Positions 52,980 to 64,000 of a stretch of DNA of 64,000 nucleotides are shown here, in pieces. The position numbers were made by a program, and so were the translations under genes. The DNA is from Dipteris shenzhenensis (lineage: Eukaryota > Polypodiophyta > Polypodiopsida > Gleicheniales). The notes beneath the pieces are model-generated. The model ran no database searches. It saw only the letters and a list, made by a program, of their open reading frames with translations, and had not been told where the DNA came from. Where the stretch lies: NCBI GenBank assembly GCA_047967505.1, contig CM106540.1; one strand, 5' to 3'. Each line of letters opens with the position of its first letter. Position 1 is the stretch's first letter.

Positions 52980-54152
52980 TGGTGGCCTACGCTGAGGACG
53001 TTTACATAGGGCATGTTGGCATGCCCAAGGCTCATGGACAAGCAAGATTGCCCGCCCATAGTGCGCATTTATTTATTGCTTGGACCGCAGCCATAGTGTG
53101 TAAACGCCCCGGGCAGCAGAGGGCATCCCCAAGAATGCGAACGTGAACAGCCATTGTACCACCTGAGCTGCCAGTTGCTAACTGTCAATCGTCAGGGGAA
53201 TGGAGGCACATCACATCCATGACAACATGACATAACCCTTCTTCGTGGCTAGGTATCACATGCTACTTTCATTGCCATAACATCGTCTCGGGAATAGAGG
53301 CACATCACATCCATGCCAACATAATATAGCCCTGCCACACATGGTACTTTCAATACCAAGTGGCCCATGACATAATATGCTTGAACACAAAATTTTGCAG
53401 GCAATGTTATAGAGCTACTTAGTTTCCTACATTGTATCAGCCAACAATTTACAAGAGAGGTGTGATACGCACATGTTCACTCAATGATATGTTGAGTCAC
53501 TGCACTATGGAGTAAAATACTAAATGAGGAGGAAGTCGATCTACACATGGCCAATTATGTGCGACACACGCACACATCGCCATTTACGCATGGTGCATCA
53601 GCCAATGGCCTACGCTGAGGGCGTTTACACACTAACCCACCCGCTGTGGGCATGCCCAAGGCTGATGGACGAGCAAGGTTGCCTGCCTACAGCCTACCCA
53701 AAATGCAGATTCATTTATTGCATGGGCGGCGGCCATTGTGTGTAAACGCATGAGGCATCCCCAAGAATTCGAACATGAGCAACCATCATACAACCTGAGC
53801 TATCGGTTGCTAAACGTCAATTGTCAAGGGAATGGAGGCACATCACATCCATGACAACATGACATAACCCTTCTTCGTGGCTATGTATCACGTGCTACTT
53901 TCAATGCCATAACATCGTCAGGGGAACAAAGCCATGCCAACATGATATAGCTCTGCAAGGCTATGTATCACATGCTACTTTCAATGCCACTGCCCATGAC
54001 ATAATATGCTTGAACACAAAATTATATAGGCAATGTTATAGAGCTACTTAGTTTCCTAGGTTGTGAGATATGTGATAGGCATTTGTTTGACTCAATGATA
54101 TGTTGAGTCACTACACTATGGAGTCGAATACTAGATGAGGGGGAAGCCGATG
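52980..54152. repeat. Direct repeat, two units of about 560 bp
   Basis: 52980-53542 and 53604-54152 share the same order of phrases (GGCCTACGCTGAGG, CATCCCCAAGAAT, GGCACATCACATCCATGACAACATGACATAACCCTTCTTCG and the end ACTATGGAGT). A 61-base spacer lies between. No ORF spans them. The spacing and similarity (roughly 85 percent) suggest an old tandem duplication. Confidence 0.8.
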
Positions 54153-54817
54153 TACTTGATATTCCATTACATGCATGCAATATTGCATTAATTGATTAGC
54201 ATGGAAATGGAATGTGATGGTGTTGATCCACCCAACCCTTGCATTTATCTTTTGGGGGTTGTCGAGTTACCGAGGGTTGGTGAATGCATTAGGTTCCAAG
54301 TTGAAAATCTACATGGACTTCACACTCTTAAGTCCTAGCATTCTAGCAAGTTACAATGGAGTTCACACTCTTTTAAGTCCTAGCATTCTAGCAACTTACT
54401 TGTGACAATGTATTCAAACATCATCTCACAAATTTGACAAACTTGGACACGAGATCAATGCCACACACAATTGCGAGCTGAGAATTTGGACCTTATGGGA
54501 CATGCAAGAGGTAGAGACATGCTCAAGAAACACGTCTTTACTTAGAACTCCATTGAGAGAGTGCCACTGCATTGTTGGAGATCAATGTTTAATTGGTCTT
54601 AACTTAGGACAATAAAGTTCAATATCACATTCACATTGCTCAACTTTGAAATGCTGAAAGTTCAAGAGAATTGGACAACAATGAAGGTATTTAGTTGTTT
54701 GGCTCAAGTGCAAGCATCATATGTCCTATGAAAAGTCCGAACAAGAATGAAAAACAAAATGTTATATGAATTATATCATCCCACATGAAGGGAGATTAGA
54801 GGAATATGACAATATTT
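54153..54817. other. Spacer with a small tandem repeat
   Basis: A 43-base unit ((A/C)TTCACACTCTT..AAGTCCTAGCATTCTAGCAA) is repeated at about 54318-54402. Nothing else recognised up to the LTR at 54818. Confidence 0.5.
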
Positions 54818-55158
54818 TGTTAGAAAAAGGAGTCTAGATAAGTCAGTTTGGTGTGTTCTAGTGTGAATTCTAGTCTAGTGTGAATTCTAGTCTAGTGTGA
54901 TAACAAATGGATGCCACGTGTCACATTGGGAGCTATCCCATAAGCATTGGTGTTCATGTGTGTGTGTGTGCTCTATATAAGAACTGCACTTGTCTAATCA
55001 AGTATCAAGCCTACAAGCTCTTTGGTCTACATGTGAGTACTTTCATTTTGTTCATTGGTCTTGCTATTTCATTTCCATTTCATTATGTCTCTCTTTGAGT
55101 ATTATTCTCTCTCTCCCTAGCCTACCCTCTCTCTCTCCCTCTCCACCATGCACCTTCA
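54818..55158 (+). repeat. 5' LTR of copia IV
   Basis: TGTTAG..CTTCA, 341 bp, with a TATA box (CTATATAAG at about 54973), a 17-base TCTAGTGTGAATTCTAG repeat near its start and a pyrimidine-rich end. A primer site follows. Confidence 0.7.
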
Positions 55159-55160
55159 TG

Positions 55161-55173
55161 TGGTATCAGAGCC
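55161..55173 (+). promoter_or_regulatory. Primer-binding site (initiator-Met tRNA) of copia IV
   Basis: TGGTATCAGAGCC two bases after the LTR. Confidence 0.9.
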
Positions 55174-56206
55174 TCCTTTCCTACTTATCCCTTCTCTGTG
55201 CTCAATCTAGAGGATGAGGAAAGCTTGCAAATGGAAGCCATCCTCTCCTCCCCATATTGCTCTCTTCTCCTACCTTAGCCTCACCTTCGGAATCTATGGA
55301 GCTTGGTTTGCTGCCCACGTGAAAAGGAGCAACTTGATCACCATTCTTGTGGGCATTAGTGGGCATCTTTGTTGAGGAAAAAGATAGCTCGTTTTTTGCT
55401 TAAAAACAGACCGTTTTTGCTCAAAAACATGTCGTTTTTCTTGTTTTGGGAGCGTTTTTGTGAAGGAAATAGTTGCTTATTATTGTGGAGATGTTTCTAC
55501 TACTGGTTGCCCTAAAAACAACCTCATTTGGAGCCCATTTTTTGAAGAAATGACCTACTAGAAGAGAGTTGCTACTACATCGACCATTGGCAATACATAG
55601 CTAGCTGTACCAATGGTGACAGTATCGTGGTCTTTCTTAGTCTCTTTGTGTAGCTTGTTGTTGTCCACCTTGGTGCTAAGTACTAATTTCTTGTGCTACC
55701 CACATGGCAACCCATGCGGTAGCCCCCTTGCTGTTGTGAGGTGCTACCCATGTGGCAACCCCCTCTCGTTCTTTTTCTCTCTGGGAATGTTGCCCACAAT
55801 GGCATCCAATTCGATGCCCATGTGGCAGCCCTGGCCCTAGGTCCAGCTCCCCCATGCTCTCCCCATTTGGGGACTTACAGATGGGGCCCATTGTTAACAT
55901 AAATTTATTCCCAATAGCGTTGAATATAACTGAAATAATAAGTACTGTATGGAGGGATGTGAACCCTCACTGTAGATGAGCAGAAGTCATTATGCATGCC
56001 ATTGCTGCTCATTGCCTCTTCTCCTCCACATGAGTTGAGCTATCCTCATTTTGCCCACAAATTGTTGCTCCATCTCCCGCATGATGACATCTCTATCCTC
56101 TGCCTCTTCCTCTGCCTCTTCTGCCTTCAATTCCAACTCTCAGTTTCATCTCTTTTCCCGCTCCTAAAGTGCTAAAGACTAAAGTTTCCATTTCCCGAGG
56201 TACACA
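55174..56206 (+). other. Leader of copia IV
   Basis: About 1 kb without gag motifs; contains a GCTCAAAAAC/GTTTTTG-rich part (55390-55450) and repeated CCCATGTGGCAACCC phrases (55690-55840). Small frames here lack motifs. Confidence 0.5.
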
Positions 56207-56613
56207 ATGAGTTCTCTCTCTTCAAACTCATTGCTCGTAGAGAAGTTCAAGGGGAAAGGATTCCCTACTTGGCAAACTAAGGTCAGTTGCTCGTCATGAA
56301 AGAAAATGTATGGGATGCTATTGAGAATGATGCTCCCACAACGGATCCTCAACAACACAAGACATGGAAGCAACACAACTCAAAAGCTATTGCTATCATC
56401 GGACTTTGCCTCGATGATACTTTGATTCATCACATCGACTTCAAATCAATGGTCAAGGTGATATGGGAGTGCCTCAAGAATCTTTTTGGTAACAAAATCA
56501 CACATTCCAAGGTTTTTTGGACATCTCCTCTCTCCATATTTGTTCATTGTATCAAAGCTCCCTTGCCTTCCGCTGAGGCATTGCAATCCATTGAGATTCT
56601 TAAGAGAGATTGA
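56207..56613 (+). pseudogene. Copia IV gag, N-terminal part
   Basis: ATG 56207 gives SSNSLLVEKFKGKGFPTWQTK, then a small frameshift near 56282, then MKENVWDAIENDAPTTDPQQHKTWKQHNSKAIAIIGLCLDDTLIHHI and VIWECLKNLFGNK: copia gag. It ends at 56613 with no knuckle or protease, so the element is truncated. Confidence 0.75.
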
Positions 56614-58114
56614 GTGATTGTGAGGCTCTCTTGAGTGTTCTTCGTGGCAGTTTGCTTCCGATGAGAGACCTTATTCCATTTCTTTGAGAGAAATTTCTAT
56701 CATTTCTATTCAATCTTCTGTTCATCCTTCCCAGAGAATGAGTGGTTGTTCGATTCTTGAGAAAGAGAGAGAGAGAGAGAGAGAGATGCTTTGAGGGAAA
56801 GATAGGAAGAGTTCATGAGATTTCTGAGAGGAAATCCTTGTGTTTTAGAGATTTCATTGCTTTGAGAGAGAGGATATGTCTGTTTGAGAGAGAGAAAAGT
56901 TAGCTTTGAGAGAGATTCTTCCTTAGGGAGAGAGACCTTAGTCTCATACTTCGATCCACATCACGTAACTTCAAGTGAGCAAAGCTTAACATCGACTCTT
57001 CTCAGCAACTAGTAAACTACAATTAGGCTGCAAGACTTAAGCTTCCCATGACTCTATGCAACCTTGCATACAAAAGGAAAATCAACATGAGGAAGCAAAG
57101 GAATGAGCATAACAATGACTACACAGTTGACTACAGAATGATCGCAGGCAAACAAGACGGCAAGCAAAGCCGCTCAATCAATGCCATAGCATGAGTGAAC
57201 AACTCAACATATGCAAGGCCCTAGCAAGGCTATAGCAATGGCTTCAATGACAAGCAATGACTCGAGGTAGCAGACCAAACGATCGACTAAGCAACTACAG
57301 CAGCAATAAGCTTCTACGATGCCAAAGTGTCTGAAAACAAATCATCAATGGTAGCCTAGTGTGCCTAGCAATGTCAACGCCAATGCAAAACTACCATCTG
57401 CAACTCCAATGACTAGTAGGTCTGATCAACATGCCTCAAGCCCATGACTCAACAATGGCACCTACCAGATGAGAAGACACGCTCAACGACTCCGTCAATG
57501 GACTACTACAAATGTCCCATCCAAGAGATCCATGCCTCCAGTAGTGCAATAGCCACTACACCTCCAACACATGATGTCAAGCAACTGTGACTCTCCAGAG
57601 TGGCCCTTCAGCTACAACCACGAGCAGCCCAAGAATGCCCACAAGCGACCTGTGGTCTCATCAGGTAGGAACTCCTAGGCACCACACAAAATAGCCAGCC
57701 TCCATTGACGGAGAAGACGACGATTGACAAAATCTTTCAAAGATTCTAGTAGAATCTAATAAGATTTCAAGGAATTTGATCTTCCCAAAGCTTGGCCATC
57801 CACTTACCAGGTGGCAAATCGGCCATGTGGTAGCCTTATCTACCATGCTTGCAAAACCTCTCGAGTGCCACATCATCATTAGCTAGCTCACTTGCCACTA
57901 TTGGCTATTTTCTAGCATCTGTGCACATTTTTTCGAGCCTAGTAAAGCCTCTTGGATGTTCCTAGCATTATTTGCCACATAAGCCTTGTAACATATTGAT
58001 ATATGTTGTACTTCTATCTTCACCAGTAGTTCAGATTGCACTTGATACAAACAATGTTTTGTAGTTGATTCACTTAGTATTTTTCATAGGCACTTTGAGT
58101 ACATTTTTTGCACC
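56614..58114. other. Stretch without identified gene, possibly copia V leader
   Basis: GA-rich at first, then CA- and CAATGA-rich with few long frames. The second half precedes the copia V gag and may be its leader. No LTR or primer site found. Confidence 0.35.
56766..56788 (+). repeat. (GA)n microsatellite
   Basis: About 12 GA units within a wider GAGA-rich patch (56760-56930). Confidence 0.9.
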
Positions 58115-59280
58115 ATGTTTACTATTAGCAACCTCATCTTAGAGGCATCTGCTAAGTTGGACAACTCAAATTATGGCACATGGAAATACCAAATGGAGAC
58201 CAATCTTGTACTTCAAGACAAATGGGACTATATTGATGGGTCTACACCTCGACCATCTAGTGTACCAGTAGCAACTTCCGCCATTGCCACACCACAAGTA
58301 GAAGGGTCTACACTTGCACCAACTATATCCACACCTGCAATAGATCTTGCCATTGCTCGAGCACAAGTAGAAAATGGGACAAGAAAGACAAATATGCGTA
58401 TCATTTGATCGAACAAAATGTGCAAGATGCCATGCTTGGATAGCTCAATATAGTGAAGACATCAAAAGAAGCATGGGATATGTTCGCAACTCTTAATGAA
58501 TCTAAGAACACATATAAGATTCTTACACTAAGAAGCCAGATCAACCAGAGTTTCTGTAATAGCAATGAAATGGTCATAGTTATGTATTCATGATCAAGGA
58601 TTACAACAATCAACTTGCAGTAGGAGGAGAGACTATGAATCCCCTGGAGATGGTTCAAGTCGACCTGAATGGACCAGGAGAGGGATACGAGAATCTAGTC
58701 TAGAGTATTACCATTCAATGGCAAATTCCAACATTGGAAGAATTACATTCAGTGTTACTTGGTGAAGAACTCAAAACTTAGGCCATTCAAGCAAGGAGAT
58801 ATCATTCCAATGATCAAGCATTCACAACCTCAAATAGAGCTAGAGGCAAAGGTAGAGGCAGAGGTAGAGCATCTCAAAGAAGTCATCATTAGCATCAAAA
58901 TCAGCAACATCAACATCCGCAATAGCATGAACATCAGCATCCAAGAGGAAATCATTCTAATAGAGGAAGATTTCAAGGAAGAGATAATGCATCCACCAAA
59001 GTGCCAAATATTCAATGCAACTAGCATCATAAGTTTGGACGCTATGAAAGAGATAGCAGCAACACCTATGCGAATGAACCTAAAAATATGTATTTTGCAA
59101 GTGAGGATATGCAGAAGATTGACACAGTGTGCATTGACATTGATTGTAATTCCAAAGGGGAATGTATCTATCAAGTTGATCAAGCAGATCAAGATCCTTG
59201 GTACATAGACAAATGTGCATCATCGTACGTGACAAAGAATCAAGAATGGTTCATAGAGATGAAACTATTATAAGGTCCAA
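58115..59280 (+). pseudogene. Copia V gag and protease
   Basis: ATG 58115 gives AKLDNSNYGTWKYQMETNLVLQDKWDYI, the copia gag entry, to TGA near 58408; later frames are broken. At about 59200 DPWYIDKCASSYVTKNQEWF is a worn protease site (the usual DSGAS is DKCAS). A degraded knuckle-like NIQCN..HHKFGRYERD lies near 59010-59060. Confidence 0.7.
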
Positions 59281-59359
59281 AGAATGTTATCTACACTACA
59301 AATAACACCCCAAACCCAATTCAAGGGAAAGACATTGTCCCTTATATTTTTCTAATCTA

Positions 59360-59950
59360 GGATACATGAAATCCAATGCAGATCATATTCTCTACTACAA
59401 AGTTCAAGGGGAAGACATTACTATTGCACTTTTGTATGTAGATGATCTGATTGTGATAGGAAGTAATGAAAGATTCATCAGCAAGCTAAAACAAGAATTA
59501 TCTGTTGAGTTTGACATGAAAGATATTGGACTTATGCACTATTTTCTTGGAATTGAGTTTTGGAGAGACTCAGATAGCACCTTCATGAGCTAGCAGAAAT
59601 ATGTCAAGAGTCTCCTAAAGAAGTTTCATATAGCAGATTGCAAGATTGCAACCACTCCCATGGAACTTACAAAAGATCAAGAAAAACCAACAGTAAATGA
59701 TAAGTACTATCATCATCTCATCAGATCTCTTATATATTTGACTATCACAAGGCCATATATTTATTATGCACTAAACTCACTTGCACAGTTTATGGCACAT
59801 CCAAAATGGTCTCACTGGAATGCATCCAAGAGAGTCTTGAGATACATCAAAGGTACAAGACAGTTTGGAATAGAATACAGAGGATGTCATCCAAGGTTGC
59901 ATGGATACTGTAACAGTGACTATGCAGGAGATCATGAGACCAATGTGTGA
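59360..59950 (+). pseudogene. Copia V RT and RNase H start, integrase deleted
   Basis: GYMKSNADHILYYKVQGEDITIALLYVDDLIVIGSN with the RT box at about 59435, MHYFLGIEFWR, a TAG 59591-59593 where Gln is usual, KRVLRYIKGTRQFGIEY and NSDYAGDHETN. Protease at 59200 is followed within 160 bases by this RT segment, so integrase and N-terminal RT are missing. Confidence 0.8.
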
Positions 59951-60085
59951 TGTCTGTGAATGCCACATGCCATCTTTGTAAATGATTTAGCATCCATTAT
60001 ATATTTGGTGTATGTTTCTTTCTTTATGTGTTATATTTGTAAACTTTTGGAGTTATATAGTGATGGTACAGTTGGTTAGCACAAA
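59944..60085 (+). repeat. LTR-like repeat, inverted partner at 63661-63798
   Basis: TGTGATG(T)nTGTGAATGCC.. to GGTACAGTTGGTT; the same sequence lies on the minus strand at 63661-63798. It follows RNase H here, so it may be an LTR start. Confidence 0.6.
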
Positions 60086-60734
60086 AAAGTGACTCAAATT
60101 TCACTAAGTCAAATCACAAAATTATTATTCGAAAGGAAAAACCACTCCTATTACAAGAGCTTAGTAGGGCAGGCTTGTACATGCAAAATTTGAGTCAATT
60201 TGATTGCATTTTGATAAAAAATGAATGTAGCTAAGTGTTTGATACTAAAACTAGATGGGCTGGCAAGATAAAACCTCCTTGAAATGGAATAAGCTAACAC
60301 ATCTAAAAAGTACAACAAAAGTGAGGTGATACATCAAATCAGTAGGTTACCTATGAAAATGTTTGAAAATGATATAAAAATAGCAAGTATCCTAAGTCAA
60401 CCAACACAATAGAAGCTTTAGATGAAGGCAATTAAGGGGTCTTAAACATGAGAAAGAACTAAAAATTAGGGTGAAATGAACCACAACAACTTCAATGTAG
60501 CCAACCAATCAACCAGTTATATGGTAGCTCTAGAAGGCTTCCAAAATAGGCAATCAACTAATTGCACAAATCCCTAAAGTGGGCTAGAATAGGTCAAAAA
60601 ACAAATTTTATCGCTTGAAATGTGCTTAAAGAGGCATTTTTCCTATAGGAGCTATCATCCAGTTAAGAAGCACCTCCAAGAGCTCTCCAAATGCAAAAAA
60701 TGTAATTAAAAAACGAGTTGGTGTACAACATTTG
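60086..60734. other. AT-rich stretch, nothing identified
   Basis: No frame of note on either strand. Confidence 0.5.
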
Positions 60735-61040
60735 TGAAAGTGATGGATCAAGGAGGATTAAAGCACCACAAGAGAGAGACATAGGGTAAGAAACACTCAA
60801 TCTATTGCAATCTATATGATCAACAATACATGATAGGCCTCTTATATATAGAGAGTGCCCTTTGAATAGTCAACACCTATGGATTTCTCTGATCCACATC
60901 TCTCCTTGTGGATATCCTTGATTAACATCTCTACATCATGTAGTCCACATCCTAGGGTGGCTACTTTAATGCATTCCTATACCATACCTTAGCCTCTAAT
61001 TATGTGCTCATGGCACCATATCTCAACACCTCCCCTTGGT
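60735..61040 (-). repeat. Minus-strand 3' LTR with polypurine tract
   Basis: On the minus strand CCAAGGGGAGG (plus 61029-61040) is followed by TGTTGAGATATGG, an LTR start, with a TATATATAAG box at about 60838-60850. The LTR end near 60735 is approximate. Confidence 0.55.
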
Positions 61041-61289
61041 GCCATGATCTATTGGCTACTGCAAGGTGGTTAGATGTGAGTTACATTCCATCACCTCCGC
61101 TTAGTGCATACATTGCTATTTGAGGTGGTCAAGTGTGGGTATTACAAGATCAAATCCTCCCCTGGATGCTCACACGGCTATTCTCAAGTGGTCAGGTTTG
61201 ATTTACAAACATATGGGCTGAAGATGGCAAGGACGTTGCTTTTCAATACATGTTCTTGTCATTCTGCTCATGGCGTGATGATGACTCCA

Positions 61290-61691
61290 CGTAGTTGACC
61301 TGCTGGTTCTTCAATTTGCAATCTTCTTCCTTGTGTCCCAGCTTCTTGCAATGGTGAAACTTTGGTTTGTTCTTCAGTCTGCAATCACTTTGATACTGAC
61401 GACCCATCCTTCCACAATGGTAGCACTTTGTTGATGTTTTACTGTGAACAATGCTTGTTCTTCATTATAGGTGTTGCGTCTTGATGTAGATGTTGATGTC
61501 AATGTCGATGTTGATGCCTTCAACTCTCTTTCTTTTTCAAGAAGAGAGGATACACATTCCTCAAACTTGGGATCTGGGAGATTCTTCAAAGTGGTTGTCA
61601 GTGCGATGTACTCTATAGGCATGCTTTTAAGGATAATCGCAAGGGCATCTTTTTCCCCTACATTTGCATTTATGCCTTCTAGTTGGGTCAT
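61290..61691 (-). pseudogene. Copia gag C-terminal part with two zinc knuckles, minus strand
   Basis: Frame 61374-61691 gives DALAIILKSMPIEYIALTTTLKNLPDPKFEECVSSLLEKEREL, typical of copia gag. In a shifted frame two knuckle-like motifs follow: CYHCGRMGRQYQSDC (His replaced by Arg) and FHHCKKLGHKEEDC (first Cys replaced by Phe). Both are damaged. Confidence 0.7.
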
Positions 61692-61739
61692 AATGCTTTT
61701 GATTTATTGTGGTTTGATCAAAGCATGAGTCTATCTGAT

Positions 61740-62650
61740 CAATGATCACATATCTTAACATAATGACCTATATTTTAACTAGATTCCATAGCCTGTATGC
61801 TTTATTGTGGTATGTGAGAACTCATTTATTGAATATCTAGTTTATTGCAAGAGAGCCAAACACTCTCAAATAGTTGATTAATGGCCTTACATTTGTGAAA
61901 GCCTATTTTGAAGCGATGTTCTACAATATTACAATTGGACTTTTAATAATTGAAATAAATTGAATTCCATATGCTTTTGCCCAGTATTTTCATCCATCAT
62001 GCATATAACAAATTCTAGTATTACTCTATTCTTTCCCTAAAACTTCATTTTGTTGAGCAATTAAACTATCTCTTGATACCATGATGTTTCCTCCATTGTT
62101 ACATCAGAGTATCTTTATGTAATCTCTAGTTTCCCTTTTACCAATGCTTTGAACTCTTTAAATGCATTGATTGAACTCAATTTTTTATTGAGAAAGTAGA
62201 TCCATGTCTTTCTAGATCATCAATGAAGGTGATGCAAAACATAAAGCTCTATATGTAACTCCAAATGTCAGAATAGATGCTCTAGAGTATGTCAATGCTC
62301 GTAGATTCTCTGAAGTATGTAAATGTTCATACACCATGAAATGTGAAAAGGTTGATGGTGTTGCTTTCCCATGCAATGTGATTCACATGCATCTTTATGG
62401 AAGTAGACCTCTTGAAGGTGTTAAACCAAAATTGTTCTCTCGAGGGAGATGGAGCTTTTGAAATTAAGGGTGACCAAACCGCTTCTACTTTTTTTGCAAG
62501 AAAAAAGCTTTCTATTTATGCTTGACCAAGCCTCTTGTGCCATAGGGCTCTCAAATGAACGTCTTGATTTTGTAGAGAAATTTACAAAGCTCTCTAAATG
62601 GTTAGTACAAAGAAAGCTTGAACATTGTACTTACTTATTGCACCTTTTGC
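61740..62650 (-). pseudogene. Copia integrase, minus strand, strongly decayed
   Basis: Order on the minus strand: LWHKRLGQA (about 62540), FIDDLERHGSTFS (about 62210), FKEFKALV..NNGGN (about 62070-62150), YLRVFGSLA (about 61855). These are pre-integrase, first-Asp, second-Asp and C-terminal blocks in correct order with many frame changes. Confidence 0.55.
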
Positions 62651-63028
62651 AACAATGATTTTTCAATATTATCTCTTCTTGTGCAACCAAACTTGTTGAA
62701 AATTGAACAAATATGGAGAGATGAGAGGGGAAGAGTGGAGATGAGGAGAGAGGGCACAACTAGAGAGCACACCACAAATGACTAATTGTACAATAGTATT
62801 AGTTGAAAAAAATGAATATGTGCAAATCCCATAGGGTTAGGGTTAGGATTAGGGTTTCCATCCCTTGTGCCATTTAGCACTCTATTGTGTTAGGGCTATG
62901 CGCATATGATTACATGATGTTGAGATGAATCCTCAATACCTTCCCTCAAGATCAACATCATGAAGTAGGCCTTCCCTCAAGATGATGAATATGGGGAATT
63001 GTTGAGCATTACATTCCATCATACCCCT
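62651..63028. other. Stretch with a short telomere-like run
   Basis: 62832-62857 reads TAGGGTTAGGGTTAGGATTAGGG. Otherwise nothing recognised; purine-rich at 62700-62760. Confidence 0.5.
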
Positions 63029-63420
63029 TTAATGGGAATGTCCTTCCATTGTGTCAAACCATAACTTGTCGGTGTTTTTGAAAGAGCTATTTTCTAAGTG
63101 GTTTGGTAAGATATCTGCAACATTCTCTTTGTTGTCACAATGTTGCAATGTGATGTTACCAAGTAACACTCTTTCTCTATTGAAGTGCTCTCTGACATCT
63201 ATGTGCTTTGTCCTAGAGTGATATACTAGATTCTTGGCTAATGCTTGAGCCAATTAATTATCACAGTATATTGTCATTGGCTTTGACTCATTGGCTTTGA
63301 CTCATCAACGTAATTTGTCTCTAACAATAGTCTTATGAGCCATATAGCCTCACATGCACGTGTTGTGAGTGTCCTATATTATGCTTCTGTTGAAGAAAAA
63401 TAAATAGTTGGCTACTTGTT
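63029..63420 (-). pseudogene. Copia RNase H, minus strand
   Basis: ACEAIWLIRLL-like residues, then AQALAKNLVYHSRTKHIDVREHFNRERVLLGNITLQHCDNKENVADIL: the end of a copia RNase H. A 16-base duplication (TTGGCTTTGACTCATT..) lies at 63277-63309. It is a separate fragment from the integrase at 61740-62650, since RNase H should lie downstream. Confidence 0.75.
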
Positions 63421-63660
63421 TGACAACCATGATATAGCACCTTGACCAAGGAAAATGCATATTCTTTTGTGGCATCATGATTATGCAAGGCCTTGTGGAT
63501 AAGGACTATGTTGAAGATCCCTATTAATGAATAGAAGGACATATGCATTATTATTGTTTCTTTTCTAATATGAGCTCATGTATTCACAGCAAATAAGGCA
63601 GCTTCCATTTAAAAACCCCTACAACCACCTGTATAGTAGACAATTATATTCCATGCAAAT
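63421..63660. other. Possible copia remnant
   Basis: Minus frame 63333-63548 has no further motif beyond the RNase H region. Confidence 0.3.
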
Positions 63661-63798
63661 CAACCAACTGTACCTGCACTAGATATAACTCCAAAAACTT
63701 ACAAAGATAACACAAAGGAAAAAAGATACAACAAATATGTAAATGGCTGCTAAATCATTTATAGACATGATACATGGCATTCACACACATCACACATG
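63661..63798 (-). repeat. LTR-like repeat, inverted partner of 59944-60085
   Basis: About 138 bases matching 59944-60085 in reverse orientation, roughly 80 percent by eye. Confidence 0.6.
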
Positions 63799-64000
63799 GC
63801 ATCATGATTGTCCAGACAATTATTTGTATTCATGTAAAGGATTGTATCAACACTGTAATCACAAGTTGTTTACATATATTCTAGTAGCACCCATGTCTGT
63901 TTTTGCCTTCAAGGCCATGTAACTGGTGGATATTGTGATGCAGATGGATTACGTTCTAGAATTTGTTGCAGCATGTCATTTGGAAGCTCTCCTATTTGTT
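63799..64000. other. Right edge, possible host exon on the minus strand
   Basis: The minus strand reads GELPNDMLQQILERNPSASQ, protein-like and unlike the transposons, at about 63920-63985. No family recognised and the frame leaves the window. Confidence 0.25.

Noticed and set aside
62832-62857. Telomere-like TTAGGG run
   Set aside because: Only about four imperfect units in an interior, retrotransposon-rich place; plant telomeres are usually TTTAGGG.

Overview
This looks like a transposon-choked intergenic/intronic stretch of a large nuclear genome from a vascular land plant; a fern or gymnosperm seems likelier than a compact angiosperm. The reasons are plant-type Ty1/copia, Ty3/gypsy (chromovirus and Tat) and LINE elements nested in one another, LTR elements primed by initiator-Met tRNA, and only traces of host genes. 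The clearest host-gene trace is two correctly spliced-looking minus-strand exons of a GDT1/UPF0016 chloroplast cation-transporter homologue (13894-14275). I cannot name the species.

Layout: 1-4180 holds a minus-strand LINE. Its ORF2 is open for 611 codons and runs off the left edge; its ORF1 has one nonsense codon. A second ORF1 lies head-to-head with it. 4183-7740 is a decayed copia element split by two LINE 3' ends (A and B) whose tails are (TTTC)n. 7760-10690 is a minus-strand copia gag with a long repetitive leader. 11380-12770 is a copia RT/RNase H relic. 13894-15874 holds the GDT1-like exons and two tail-out TTTC LINE ends. 17838-27375 is a complete Tat-type gypsy element with 1.9-kb LTRs, carrying a 55-bp TTTC-LINE insertion in its RT. 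28341-36022 is a complete chromovirus with identical-length 462-bp LTRs and a perfect 5-bp target duplication, inserted into a further TTTC LINE and itself holding a 1-kb insertion. 36453-42782 holds two related copia elements, one with a striking CCGTAC-rich leader and a 251-bp insertion flanked by a 15-bp duplication. 43130-49410 is a set of inverted LINE copies and inverted repeats. 49418-51469 is a short chromovirus deletion derivative with perfect TSD. 51786-52700 may carry host exons. 52980-54152 is a direct repeat. 54818-63800 holds several further copia fragments on both strands.

Nearly every coding region is broken by nonsense codons or frameshifts, mostly of the C-to-T or G-to-A kind expected of methylated, silenced DNA. 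The elements do not act as one pathway; the window is a stratified record of insertions. The order of nesting can be read directly at several points: copia before LINE A/B; Tat element before micro-LINE D; LINE E before the chromovirus; copia II before its 251-bp insert. No operon, CRISPR array, rRNA or tRNA gene is seen.
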